Positions 44,666 through 55,040 of a stretch of DNA of 64,000 nucleotides are shown here, piece by piece (the first letter of the stretch is position 1; each line of letters begins with the position of its first letter). Origin of the DNA: Nephrocerus scutellatus (lineage: Eukaryota; Arthropoda; Insecta; Diptera; Pipunculidae); assembly GCA_947095585.1 (NCBI GenBank), contig OX352762.1, positions 8,039,969 through 8,103,968 of the forward strand. The letters are read 5' to 3'. Made by a program: the position numbers and the translations under genes. The notes beneath the pieces are model-generated. The model saw nothing but the letters and a program-made list of their open reading frames with translations. It did no database searches and had not been told where the DNA came from.

Positions 44666-46695
44666 AAGGAAACCTTTTCCCGGGTGATGAATTTTTTTAT
44701 AAAAGAAAGCGATAAAAAAAATTCCATCCTTATTTACTAATGCACTGTATCGATTTATCGTCAAATTTCCCAAATATTTTGCCATAATTTGACATAATCA
44801 CAAACAGATGGTCAGTGCTGTAAAAAATTAAATTAAAGGTCAGTCACAAGCGGTTTGTTCTTCGTTTTCAATTTCATTGAAATGGAAACTGCCAACGTCG
44901 AAGCCTTAGAATAATATCCAAAACATTATAATATTGATAATGACGTTAAAAAATCATTAGATATGCACATAATTACGAACATAAACAACTTTAATGTATT
45001 TTTGTAGTCGCACTTTACAAAAAAAAAAAAAAAAAAAAAAAAAAACAATAACCCTGACGTTCGTCAAAGACCGTCTAACGTCTATACAACATGGAGGTTG
45101 CTGCTGCTGTCGTTGCTGTATGCATATTACAAGCATAACACAAACACACTCATACAATCGCAGCATAATTACATTAAAAGAAAAATATGTCGTCTACTTG
45201 TACCAGTTGTTGATTTGGTTTTTCTTCCAAAATCGACAAATTGCGACATTTTCAAGCTTAAAAGTTGTTGCTGCTGGCTGGCTGATTGTTGCTCGAGGAA
45301 TAGGCGTAGGAGGTGCGGTTGTTATTGCAATTAAGTTGGCCGTATCGACCCACGATAAACCCACCACCTACACTACCAATACTTGGAGTTTGTTTATTTG
45401 CAGCTGGTGGTGCTGCTCTGCTGCTACTACCACATTACACCACCACCTCGAATGCTCTTAATATGGCACTGACAGAGCATTGTGACAGAAATTTATGCGT
45501 AGGATGTTAATTTCATTGCTCTCCTACTCAAGTCGATCGATCGAGCAATCGATTCTGTACACTCTGCGATCCAATTGTGAATGACAACGAGTTTTGCACA
45601 ACATTCAATTCAATTCAATTCAATTCAATTAAAAAAAAAAAAAAGGTATATAATTTAAAAATAATTGTCTGGTGAACAACACATTTCATTTTATTATTGG
45701 GTTAACCATACCTAAAAAGGGGCCACCTTCCTTCCACCTTCACATCGTGATTTCGTAATAACTTTGGAATTTTGCGCAATGATGATGCAGCGCTTCTGGC
45801 ACAATAATTCATCAGGTTGTCAGTGTTGCTGTGTGTGTATATGTGTGGTGGATGGATAAAGTGACAAAAGACTTTCATTTTTTCAGCCTCCGCTTCTACT
45901 ATTTAGCGAGTGAGAGTCCTTCAGCAACTACATTTATGCAGAAATCACGTAACAAAATTCAAGTTTCCAACGTTTTTTTCGAGTGTAAGTGAAGGTTTCT
46001 ATATTTCAAGTGCGTTCAGATTGTAAGTGAAAGTAATGCTTCAAGTATTTATTATTATTACTATTAAGCAATTCCTATCCGACTCCTCCTTACTTTCAAT
46101 GCGAAATGGAAAATAATTCGTGAAATTGTAGTGACTGGGACAAAGTGAACGCAGGCTCGTAACGAAGGTCTGCATTATCGACACACAAAAAATCATGGGA
46201 GGTGGTAGCAGGAGGTGTTAATCGAAAAGATAGAAGGAGGCGTTAATCAATAATCTAAAAGGAGGCGTTGTCTCCTATTGTCCTATTCTATTAACTTGTT
46301 AGTTTCTCATGTTCGCGTTAGAATAACAAGGTACGTTAGAGTCGTCAGTGCCACACGATTTGTAGTTTCGATAATTGTAATCATTATTATTAAGATCGTT
46401 GTCACCTGTGATGTGCAATAAAGAGATCTTAGCTAAAAAAAAGAGTATTTTGTATTATTTCATCGATAAAATAAACTTTCTGTGGGTTGGTTGGTTGGCC
46501 TATTCTTTAATTTCTTAAGATTTTTTCATTACAGCTGATTCATTTCATTCATTAGCTGATATGCTGAAAGACGTACTTGGCCAAAAACTCTGTCAAGTCA
46601 TTCCCCTGTACTGTTCCAGAACGTGAATCAAGTTTTTCATTTCCCACCTTTAGGTTCCCACTAAGGATTCAATTTTAAGGTCAGTTCCCTTTAGT
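44666..46695. other. shot intron sequence, simple repeats and an unassigned A-tailed block
   Basis: An A run of about 27 bases at 45019-45045 and CAATT repeats at 45605-45630. The block 46150-46440 has a repeated GGAGGCGTTAATC and ends AATAAAGAGATCTTAGCTAAAAAAA. That end looks like a polyadenylated insertion (retroposon or solo LTR), but I could not name it. Confidence 0.4.
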
Positions 46696-46719
46696 AAAAA
46701 AAATATAATTATGTGAATT

Positions 46720-46965
46720 CTGGTAGATATCACTTGCTAACAAGGAAATTCTTAGACATCGAAAGGACATTCGGCAACTCTCAAAACGCCATAAGTACGA
46801 GGACTGAGCTGAGCATACCGTGGTTTCAAACAAAACAACTCGACAGTACACGCTGTGACCAAATTGATTTCAGATGTCAACTCGCTGAATCTGAATGATA
46901 AGAGGAATACGGCTGCCTGCCTAGTGGATCTCGAAAAAGCATTTGACACGGTATGGATCAACGCT
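46720..46965 (+). mobile_element. LINE reverse-transcriptase fragment
   Basis: The plus strand reads HSAYRGFKQNNSTVHAVTKL-like text and then ACLVDLEKAFDTVW at about 46905-46958. This is the RT A box region (Q-GF-----T--A----, LD-EKAFD-VW). It is short and truncated on both sides. Confidence 0.7.
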
Positions 46966-47621
46966 GTCGCACGACCATAAGGCTCACGCTCGTCTCACGC
47001 TCACGCATCTTTCAGGGTTTACGCTCGTCTCAGGCTTACGCTACGCACACATCTCACTCAAAGACTCACGTTAAAGGTTCACGCATCGTTCCGGGTTCAG
47101 GCTTAGCGTATATTAAGCACAGCACAGAGGGGAAATTTACTTACTTTCTATATTCCGCTCTCTTTCGAATACGTGAACGCTTTTGTAGTAAATTCGGCAA
47201 AATTAGTAACAATTTTTACGCATTTTCGAGTACGGGAACAGTCCTACTATTATGCGTTTAGGTTTTCTTATTAAAGTCCTAATTACTTTTATCACTTAGT
47301 ACCGTACTTTTAAACTAATATTAATTAATTCACTGTTTTTGAAAATAGCCTTAGCCACTGCTGTGTTATATTATAGCCATTGATATCGAGGTATAAATCG
47401 AATTAATTATAAATCCAGGTTTAAAATACGAAAATGGGAATAAATTCCAGTAAGTAACTTACTACTTACTACTACCTACATAAATTAGAGGATTTAACCG
47501 TATCTCCGTTTACAAATGTAGACCTTACGGTTAAAAACGTTTACAGTATTTACCAGCCACACGCAGTTTTATTGCTATAAAAATAATAATAAAAAGATTT
47601 TCACATATAATTCAAACTCAC
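46966..47621. other. shot intron sequence, CACGCTC repeats
   Basis: 46966-47100 repeats CTCACGCTCGTCTCACGCT and TTACGCTCGTCTCAGGCTTA. The rest is plain AT-rich intron up to the CH1 exon donor. Confidence 0.55.
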
Positions 47622-47792
47622 CTGGAAATGCAGAATAATCGTCCATATCAAGCCCAGTGTAAGTTTTGGATTTCCATCGACGATGTCCTCAGCACGAATG
47701 TTGACCAATTTGATTTTTTTATAACGCAGAAAGTCCAATGCCATTTGTCCATTTTGCAGCATATGGAAACGCATTTTTCCCTTTTCCCTTGG
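47622..47792 (-). CDS. shot: shot CH1 exon c (171 nt)
   Basis: Fifty-seven codons, phase 0 at both ends, from [13 protein letters not shown] to [14 protein letters not shown]. This is the C-terminal half of CH1, including the [17 protein letters not shown] helix that closes the domain. The acceptor is ...CCCAATCAAG and the donor GTGAGT (47616-47621). One oddity is [11 protein letters not shown], where family members known to me read LQNVQ (codon GGA instead of GTN); see findings. The next coding exon is CH2, 12.9 kb downstream on the minus strand. The alternative first exon lies inside that intron. Confidence 0.95.
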
Positions 47793-47929
47793 CTTGATTG
47801 GGAAGGGTTTGTAGAAGGAGGTAAAACACACACGAACATACATAATTAAAATTTGGTTGACAAGCTCACAGATAAGATAGTACAGGAAAAATAAGCATAG
47901 CTCCAAAGAATGTTCCAACTAATTCACAT

Positions 47930-48730
47930 AGAAATGATACTTATATATGTTGTATGTAATAGTGAACATTGGATTTGAAACTGTCCAATACGACCTGGAT
48001 TGAACGGTCAGAAAGGTAGTTACTAGTCCCATCAAGCAGTGGCTTATCAATTCTCCATAGGTATTAATTTTCGAAAAAAGACCTTGATGCCAGACTCTGT
48101 AAAATGCCTTAGAAATATCGAATGCAACAACTTTGCTTTGACCAAATTTGTGAATAGACTGGATCCACCTTTCAGTGAGATAAGCCATCAGGTCACCCGT
48201 AGAACGTTGCCTACGAAAACCGTACAACTGATCACTAAGGATTCAACGTGATTCAAGGTGTTGCATAAGCTTACGATTTGTCAGCGTTTCCATGACCTTT
48301 GAAAGTATGGATGTCAGCGCAATGGGTCTGTACGAGGAGAGAGATGACGGTTTGCCTTTTTTAAGAACCAGGCTGGATAAAGGCAGTTTTCCAATTTCTT
48401 GGGACGACTCCAGAAGAATAAGAGAAATGGAAAAGTCAGCACAGTGGCAATGCCAACGTTGAAGAGAACATCTTCATATCAATAGCGGGTATGCCACCAG
48501 GCATGAATGTTGAGATCATTTAATACTCTAGCCACTTGACGAGTACGAAAGTAAATCTGTCCCATAGAGTATTCGACTCTTGCAAGTACAGGCGGCGACA
48601 ATGGCGCTATCTGGTAGCGTAGAGCTAACTGCGAAATGTGAAGCAAGTAGATTGACCTTGTCTATGGATCTGACAGTGTTGGAACGTCATTGTGGATGCG
48701 CGTTGGAATTCGTTTCACGAATGACCAAAA
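47930..48730 (-). mobile_element. LINE reverse-transcriptase fragment
   Basis: The minus strand reads YGFRRQRSTGDLMAYLTERW (about 48165-48227), QSIHKFGQSKVVAFDISKAF (about 48100-48160), RVWHQGLFSKINTYG and, upstream, IALTSILSKVMETLTNRKLM (about 48260-48330). Catalytic Asp of box A is present in DISKAF, but the expected D before RVWH is Tyr. Frameshifts lie upstream. It sits between two CH1 exons. Confidence 0.8.
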
Positions 48731-49308
48731 AATGTTTACTTCCTTTGCGACATTGACATAACCCATATGGTAAAACAAAATTTAGTTTAATTTCATATGG
48801 TTGGTAACATCTTTTTGGACACTGTTATAGAACGACTTTTTCTTTTCAACTTAAAAAAATGGGAATATCTCTGGAATGGGATTTAGTTCAAATTTGGCTA
48901 ATACCCTGAAAAATGCACAATTAAATTTATTTTATAAAAACATATTTTAAAAAAAATATAGTGTTACCATATCTGTGAAATTTTGAAGTAAAGTGCGTTT
49001 TTTTTAAACTGTTATTTTGGAGTAGATAACGTTGCTTAATAAGCTAATGTTGTTACTAGAACATGCAGACAATTTAATTCTGCATTTTTCAAGATATTAA
49101 CCAAATTTTTACTACCTCCTATTCCAGAGATATTCTCATTTTGTTAGCGTCTTTCTGATTTCCAGAGTTGCCTTAGTGGGAAACTTTCAGAAAATCCTAT
49201 CGTTAGTTAGCCCTACAATCCTGCAAAATGTCATTGCTCTGTTAATTATTTACTACTTTTGCACAATTTTCCTGAACTAGAGATGAATTAACAAAAATGT
49301 CTACTTAC
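48731..49308. other. shot intron sequence, inverted duplicate near 48860-49140
   Basis: A loosely mirrored stretch: GGGAATATCTCTGGAATGGG (48861) against CTATTCCAGAGATATTCTCA (49119), with further matches inside (TAATACCCTGAAAAATGCA against TGCATTTTTCAAGATATTA). It could be a foldback element about 280 bp long. No coding was seen. Confidence 0.55.
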
Positions 49309-49398
49309 CAAATGTTCGCCAGATAGCACTTCCAAGAGAGAAAGTAAATTGTGTCCATCGCGTAAATCTTCAAACAGATCATCGACACGTCGATTGGC
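49309..49398 (-). CDS. shot: shot CH1 exon b (90 nt)
   Basis: Thirty codons, phase 0 at both ends, reading [19 protein letters not shown] followed by [11 protein letters not shown]. This is the central helix region of CH1, with the hallmark DL-DG--L--LLEVLSG pattern shared by spectrin, alpha-actinin and plakin CH1 domains. The acceptor is ...CAACAACCAG and the donor GTAAGT (49303-49308). It is too short and too flanked by intron to stand out as an open frame, and was found by reading the minus strand for the CH motif. Confidence 0.95.
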
Positions 49399-50805
49399 CT
49401 GGTTGTTGGTGATAGTGATGATGTACCATGGTGGGTGGTAAGTGAATAGAAAAAAAAAAAACAAAATTTAAATTAGATTAATGGAAGCAACTGGTAAGAT
49501 TTGCATAAATAAAATGGGATAAACGTGCGTGCTTCCAATAACAACAACAAAAATAAGACAAACGTGAATTGCTTTGCATTGATTTGAAGAAAAGAAAAAA
49601 AAAGCAAATCAAGCATTCAAAGCACTAGTGACAAGCAAGAAAGCAAGAAAATAGACGAAATAAGCGACAAACGTCCTATGTGTAACTAGAAGACGTGATT
49701 TGGGTATCAATTAATTACCCCCAACTGAAAAGAGTTTTAAAAAAATCGATCTAACTAAACAAAAACAAAACAACAACAACAACAACAAAAAACCACTGCT
49801 TGTTAGGTTAGTTCTCGTTAACACACATCAGGTACTGAGTACGTGGCAACATGCGACAACAACAAAAACAACAGCAACAACAATTTATTCACTTACAGAC
49901 TGTGGACAACAGGGAGATCCATTTGTATAGACACAAACGTGTAACATTGTATAGGTCTGGAAGAGTTATCATCATTATCATTTAATACTCGTAATTGTTG
50001 ATATTTGAACACGAGAGTTTAAAAAAGAAGTTTTAATTTATAACAAAAAAAAAACTGAACGAAACAAAAAAACTACAAACAAACAAATTTTATCTTAAAA
50101 TGGGTGGATACCTTTGCATATTTCCAATGCTGCATAATAAGGGAAAAATGAATTGAAACAAAATGTTATTTAGAAAATACGCGAATTTATTTGTTGTGAT
50201 CATTTTTATTAGAATTATAAAATTAGTACAAGCAGATCACTCAAAGACACATACACTCACACCAATGGTTAAATGGAAGCAGAGAAAAATTAATACCAAC
50301 AGACGGACTTGAAAAAATAAAAAATTTACCAAGCAGACAAAACAGCCATTAATAAATAGAAAGAAGAGAAAATACCTAATGGCGTTTTGTTTGCTTATCC
50401 TTAATTTAATTTCTACCCTGGTAAAGGTTCAAGTAGTTCGTCATCTGGCAATGTTCAGTTTACCATTAAAATGATCATATAATGCCGACGGTTGACGACA
50501 ATAAAGGCTTTCCAACCATACATATAACCGAACTCCCTGAATATAAGACAGACCTAGCGTGCCTCAAAATAATTCTTTTTCCACCGACAAGTCATCAATT
50601 CATTAAGACAAGTCATTGTTTCTAGTTTCGGAGTAACATAATATTTTTTGTTACAAATTCCCAATTTTCATTGCGCTACTGTGTACCTTACCTCAGTACC
50701 TCATATTGTTTCTGTCATCAACGACACCGCCCATGCATGAGTGCAAAAATGTGTCTCGGCTAAATGGTCAATTGGAACACAGCAAAATATATGACACCAA
50801 GAGAT
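49399..50805. other. shot intron sequence, CAA repeats
   Basis: Includes (CAA)n tracts at 49771-49790 and 49857-49885 and A-rich runs. No exon, RNA gene or transposon coding was recognised. Confidence 0.55.
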
Positions 50806-50812
50806 TGTCAAA

Positions 50813-51095
50813 ATGACCACAAAAGACCTCCAAAAGACTCCTCGAAAGACCCCAAATAGACCCTTAAAAGACATCCGAAAGACCTCCAAAAGACCTCTCA
50901 AAAGATCCTTTAAATACCTCCAAGAGTTTCTTAAAATGCCACCAAAAGACATCCTCAAAAGACTCCTTAATAGACCTTCAAAAGACCTCCAGAAATACTC
51001 CAAAAGACCCACACAAAACGTCTAAATATCCATTAAAGACCTCGAAGAGATTCCTAAAATGCCCCCAAAAGACACCCAATAGACCCTCAAATCGT
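50813..51095. repeat. degenerate AAAAGACCTCC minisatellite
   Basis: Variants of AAAAGACCTCCAAAAGACTCC for about 280 bp. It is the reverse complement of the GGTCTTTTGGGAG array at 640-1205, so the two arrays belong to one family in opposite orientation. The 50810-51030 region opens long frames on both strands by virtue of its composition. Confidence 0.85.
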
Positions 51096-51349
51096 TTCAC
51101 TGGAATTCATCAAGCTAATAGTTTTACGCCCCTTACCCTTGGTTCCCTTTGATATAAGATCGAAGGAATCAAAGCCATTCTTTTTAGCGATAAGCTTTCC
51201 TGTCGTATTAAATAAATTCTACTACAGGTTCTTTTGTTAGACCTATCTATCAGAGTAAACTATACTAAGTTTGGTGGGGGCAATCGCTTATTACAAGCTT
51301 AGACTTAAAGCTAACATATAAAGCTAGGAGGAATGGCGAAGGAGATTAA

Positions 51350-51830
51350 TTTTAAGGCAGAGAGTGCTGCGGTTAAAATCGAAAATGGTAAGGTTTAGGT
51401 TAACCTTTCGCAATATACGGGAGATTAGTTCCTTAGAGCCGAACATGGTGCGATGTGTTGGTAGATAGAAAATAAGATGATTGTCCCAAAGTAGACCACG
51501 AATAGCAAAACAGATTGGCATTTGGAGATATTGAGATCTAAGCCATTTTTGAGGCACCAGGTCGAAAAATTGTCTAGGTCTTGTTTAAGGAAGAAATGTA
51601 GGAAAGAAATGGGTTTGGAATATTTGGTATTGCCAGCGTAAATTGAGAGGGCGGAATGTTTGATTATCCTATCAAGATCATTTATAGTTAGGATGAAGAA
51701 AAGGGGGCCTAGATGGCTGCCTTGTGGGACTCCAGAGGTTGCCAAGAATGAGGACGATAGAACGGGTTTTAAATAAAGGGGCAGAAATTCCGCTTTAAGG
51801 GCGTAAGCGTAACGCATAATACGGCAAGAG
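51350..51830 (-). mobile_element. LINE reverse-transcriptase fragment, Jockey/I-like
   Basis: The minus strand reads SSFLATSGVPQGSHLGPLFF, ILTINDLDRIIKHS, YAGNTKYSKPI and DLDNFSTWCLKNGLDLNISK. These are RT boxes B to E. The catalytic YADD reads YAGN, so it is dead. Confidence 0.82.
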
Positions 51831-51849
51831 ATACGCAGAACAGGTAAGA

Positions 51850-52190
51850 CAGCTGCCGTAAGATGGGATATATGACCAAAGAGATCTCGCTGGGACTAAG
51901 AAGAAGTATAATAAGAATCATTCTCACAGGACATTGTAGACTGAAGGGTAACCAAAAGAAATTGAAGTTAGAATTAGAGAATGGCAGCAGCAGGCTTTGT
52001 GGAGAAGCGGAGGAGACCCCTTGGCATCTTCTCAACGAATACGGAGCAACGATCCGACGAAGGAGAGACCACACGCAATCTCGGAGACTGCATGACATTC
52101 ACTGAACCCACTTCATATCATTAAGTTCCCAAGATCCAATGGTATGCACTATAAGTACGGGTAAGGACTGGCAGGGAGAAGCATAATAGA
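51850..52190 (+). mobile_element. R1-like LINE C-terminal fragment
   Basis: The plus strand reads IILTGHCRLKGNQKKLKL and then SRLCGEAEETPWHLLNEYGA at about 51905-52050, the R1-clade C-terminal region (LTGH-----H, C-LC-E-EET--HLL-EC-A). It abuts the opposite-strand fragment at 51830. The knuckle's last Cys is Tyr here. Confidence 0.75.
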
Positions 52191-52500
52191 ACCATATCGG
52201 TCGCAGTTTCATCATCTTCATCAAAGCCAAACACAAATTCTTCAAAAAGTCTGCTCGTTCGGTATCTGTAATTCTCCGACAATTCGTTTATTCAGTGCTA
52301 TCAATGTTTTTCTTATTCCTTCCTTTCTTTCTTATGGCTCACAAATCCAGATTTCTTTTGTTGTCTATTACCCTATTTCTTTCTTCAGCGCTATACGGCT
52401 TTAAAATACCTTTTTAATTTTTCTTATTTACATTTTAAATTTTTAAAGACTTTTGTGTCAACAAGCTTCTGACAAAGCATGACATGGCATTTGGGCGTAA
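52191..52500. other. shot intron sequence, no feature seen
   Basis: T-rich intron DNA with no recognised feature. Confidence 0.5.
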
Positions 52501-52504
52501 CTAA

Positions 52505-52945
52505 TTAACACTCACTCTCGTTTTCCGAACAAAAGGCCCGTTGTACACTTCGTTGGGTATTGTGAAGGTCAGAATATGTGCGATGTTCAAGTTCCAGTTG
52601 CAAAGAAGAGGGAAGGCTGCAGAAAGCGTGAAGTGCTGTCGTCAGCGAAATAATGAAATGGATTAGAAGTAGCGGACATAAGATCATTAATGAAAACGAA
52701 AAAGAGTGTAGGACACAAAACAGAGCCTTGGGGAACACCTGCGTTTATGCGGCGAATATTAGATTTTCTACTCAATGGGAAATAATGAAATGGATTAGAA
52801 GTAGCGGACATGAGATCATTAATGAAAATGAGAAAGAGTGTAGGAGATAAAACAGAGCCTTGGGGAATACCGACGTTTATGAAGTGAGCATTAGTTTTTC
52901 TACTCAATGCGCTATTAAGGTATCGAAACCAACGAATAAGGCATA
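52505..52945 (-). mobile_element. LINE reverse-transcriptase fragment with internal 132-bp duplication
   Basis: The minus strand reads INVGIPQGSVLSPTLFLIFI and INDLMSATSNPFHYF, then repeats almost the same block as INAGVPQGSVLCPTLFFVFI and NDLMSATSNPFHYFADD. The anchor AATGAAATGGATTAGAAG occurs at 52652 and 52784, giving a 132-bp period (44 codons, so the frame is kept). Only one copy retains the FADD box. Confidence 0.85.
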
Positions 52946-53276
52946 TTCTACCAACAGGTTTAGGAGAAGTCTGCGTTACAATTGGCTCGTTGTTTCGACA
53001 GAATACAGAACATTGTTTTTTTTTAAAAAAACATCTTTATCATTTTCGTTTACATTATTCATTTCATACTTTAAAAGCAATAAATAAATAGAAATAAATA
53101 TTACAAAGCCTTTTTTTGTAGTCGCGCAAAAAAGATAAATTTTTGAGCAACATAGCAATCGAAGAAAGAAACTATAAGATCTTTAACGAAATTTCTTCAA
53201 GCGATTCTTGTAAATACTTTTTTATTTATATTATCTATTTAGTAAATAAGCAAAAAAAAAAAAAAACACTTTTTAC

Positions 53277-53338
53277 CTTTTTTAGATGTTTGTTGACCCA
53301 TTTTGTGAATGTCTTCTTCTGGATGGCATCTCGTTCAT
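53277..53338 (-). CDS. shot: shot CH1 exon a (62 nt)
   Basis: A 62-nt exon encoding the second and third base of a split codon plus 20 residues, ERDAIQKKTFTKWVNKHLKK. This is the start of the first calponin-homology domain and contains the actin-binding segment KTFTKWVNKHL, nearly identical to vertebrate MACF1 and dystonin. The acceptor is ...AACTATAG and the donor GTAAAA (53271-53276). It enters in phase 1, compatible with the exon at 58792-59143, and leaves in phase 0. It sits in a 9.5-kb interval between 49398 and 58792 that is otherwise LINE and mariner fragments. Confidence 0.93.
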
Positions 53339-54000
53339 CTATAGTTTGGTTTTGGGAGAGAATCATCAGCAGCAACAGCAAGAAAAATCGAAAAAGAAAT
53401 ATAAAAAAAATAAATGAATATTTTGAATGAAAAACCATACACAGCACAGCAAACAAAAAACACAAAATTATGCAATAATCAAGCGTTTGTTTTAGTTTTA
53501 TTTTTAGTTGTTATTGCTTCCCCCTTTACTCCTCTTTGTTCCCTTTTGTTTGGTTGAAGCAAAAAATTCAAAGCATAATCAAAAACGTCAAAATTAGCGG
53601 GTGTGTGAGGTGGACGGACATGGTTTTTTGGGTTCAAAGGAATACCCAGTCACTTGGGAGAGTTATATACCGGGAAGAATAACGCAATTATGTTGAAAGT
53701 TTCATTAGTTTGTGTTTAATATAAAAGCAAAGTTTAAAAAATATTCAGAAAGGCATTCAAATCGGGTTATACTAAACTCTGATAAACCTAAGAACAGTTG
53801 GGAATGAAGAGCAACAGCGTTATGCGAAATGTTCTTCACAAGCCGGAGATTAACATTATGCTGCTGAATAATGTAGTAATTTTAACCTTAAATTTTTAAA
53901 ATTGAATTCATACTGTAGGAATAATTTTACATGAGTGGAAGAAACACCTGTTTCAAAATAAGCTCAAAAATCCGATCTCTGAGGTACAGTGAGGCCAAGT
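53339..54000. other. shot intron sequence, no feature seen
   Basis: AT-rich intron upstream of the 62-nt CH1 exon. No transposon or exon was recognised. Confidence 0.55.
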
Positions 54001-54039
54001 AGTCGATGGAAATCATGTTCCAGGCAAGTTTAACAGCAT

Positions 54040-54545
54040 CTATTGGCGCTTCTTTATCATTGTATAGCTATCATCATATTTGGCTCTACAACCGGTTTCC
54101 GGTTCTCGCCTCTCGCAAAAAATGTCTCCACCGGTCCCGACTTCCAGCTGATGGCATCGCGTTTGGCATCCCTAAACTCTGGGCGTTCTACTATACGCCA
54201 TACTTTCAACGTAGGCTTGGCCATCCTAGCTGTCTTGTTCCATAAATCCTACCGCAAAGGACTTTCCGAGCAGGATCCTCTCATGCGAGCTTGGTGTTCT
54301 ACCCACTGGAGTCTACCGAGCTTAATTCTCTTCACGCTCGAAGATCTCATCATTATAAAATCTCCGGAATCATCCTTCCTCACATACGAGGCCAACAATT
54401 CTCCCAGGCTTTATATAGACTTACAAGCCGCCTATGATAGCATAGCCAGAGTACAACTTTATAAAACCATGACAGAATTCGGCATCCCAAATAAACTGAC
54501 AAGACTATGTAGGTGGACCATGACCCCCTGACCTTTGAGATCAAA
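54040..54545 (+). mobile_element. LINE fragment ending in an RT box A block
   Basis: The right part reads LYIDLQAAYDSIARVQLYKT and EFGIPNKLTRLCRWTMT (about 54410-54530), box A of an RTE-like reverse transcriptase. The left part (54060-54350) is GC-richer DNA that I take to be 3'-UTR-like LINE sequence in an unclear orientation. The same RT family continues in a separate copy at 62185-62690. Confidence 0.7.
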
Positions 54546-54664
54546 CGTTTCCCCAATTTTTGCATCCCTTCAAAAAAAAAAAAGATTTGTCGAGGTCATC
54601 AAAATATGTATTTGTTTGTGAGATGATTTCATCGTTGGAGTCAAATCTCTTTCCGCCGAGCCAT

Positions 54665-55040
54665 TTCTTCAGGTTTGGAAACAAGATATAGATAGATAGA
54701 AAAGGGCGAATTCGTAGCCGTATTCATGGACGCCAAACACTCCTGCGAAGTTGTCACACGATTGCGTTTGTGGTCGATTGTGAGCAAACGCGGCACCCAT
54801 CTTGCTGGAAAGCTTTATCATACACAAGTGATCATTCAAAATTGAAACCACTGACCCATGTGAGATGGCTATGGCTTCCACAATCTCTCGCACTTTCAAT
54901 CTCCGATCGGCCAACACCATATTGTGAATCTTTTCAATTGTTTCCGCTGAAGAGACCTCAACTGAACGTCCAGAACGTTCGGCATCTTCGGTGCTTGTAC
55001 GGCCACAATAAAATTCATTTACTTCTTTCAACATTACTTA
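54665..55040 (-). mobile_element. mariner transposase N-terminal relic
   Basis: The minus strand reads EVNEFYCGRTSTEDAERSGR and AETIEKIHNMVLADRRLKVR, then EIVEAIAISHGSVVSILNDH. This is the helix-turn-helix region of classical (mauritiana/irritans-type) mariner transposases (CGRTST-DA-RSGRP, I-KIH--VL-DRR-KV-EI). The catalytic half is absent. It is a different lineage from the element at 23036-24621. Confidence 0.85.
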
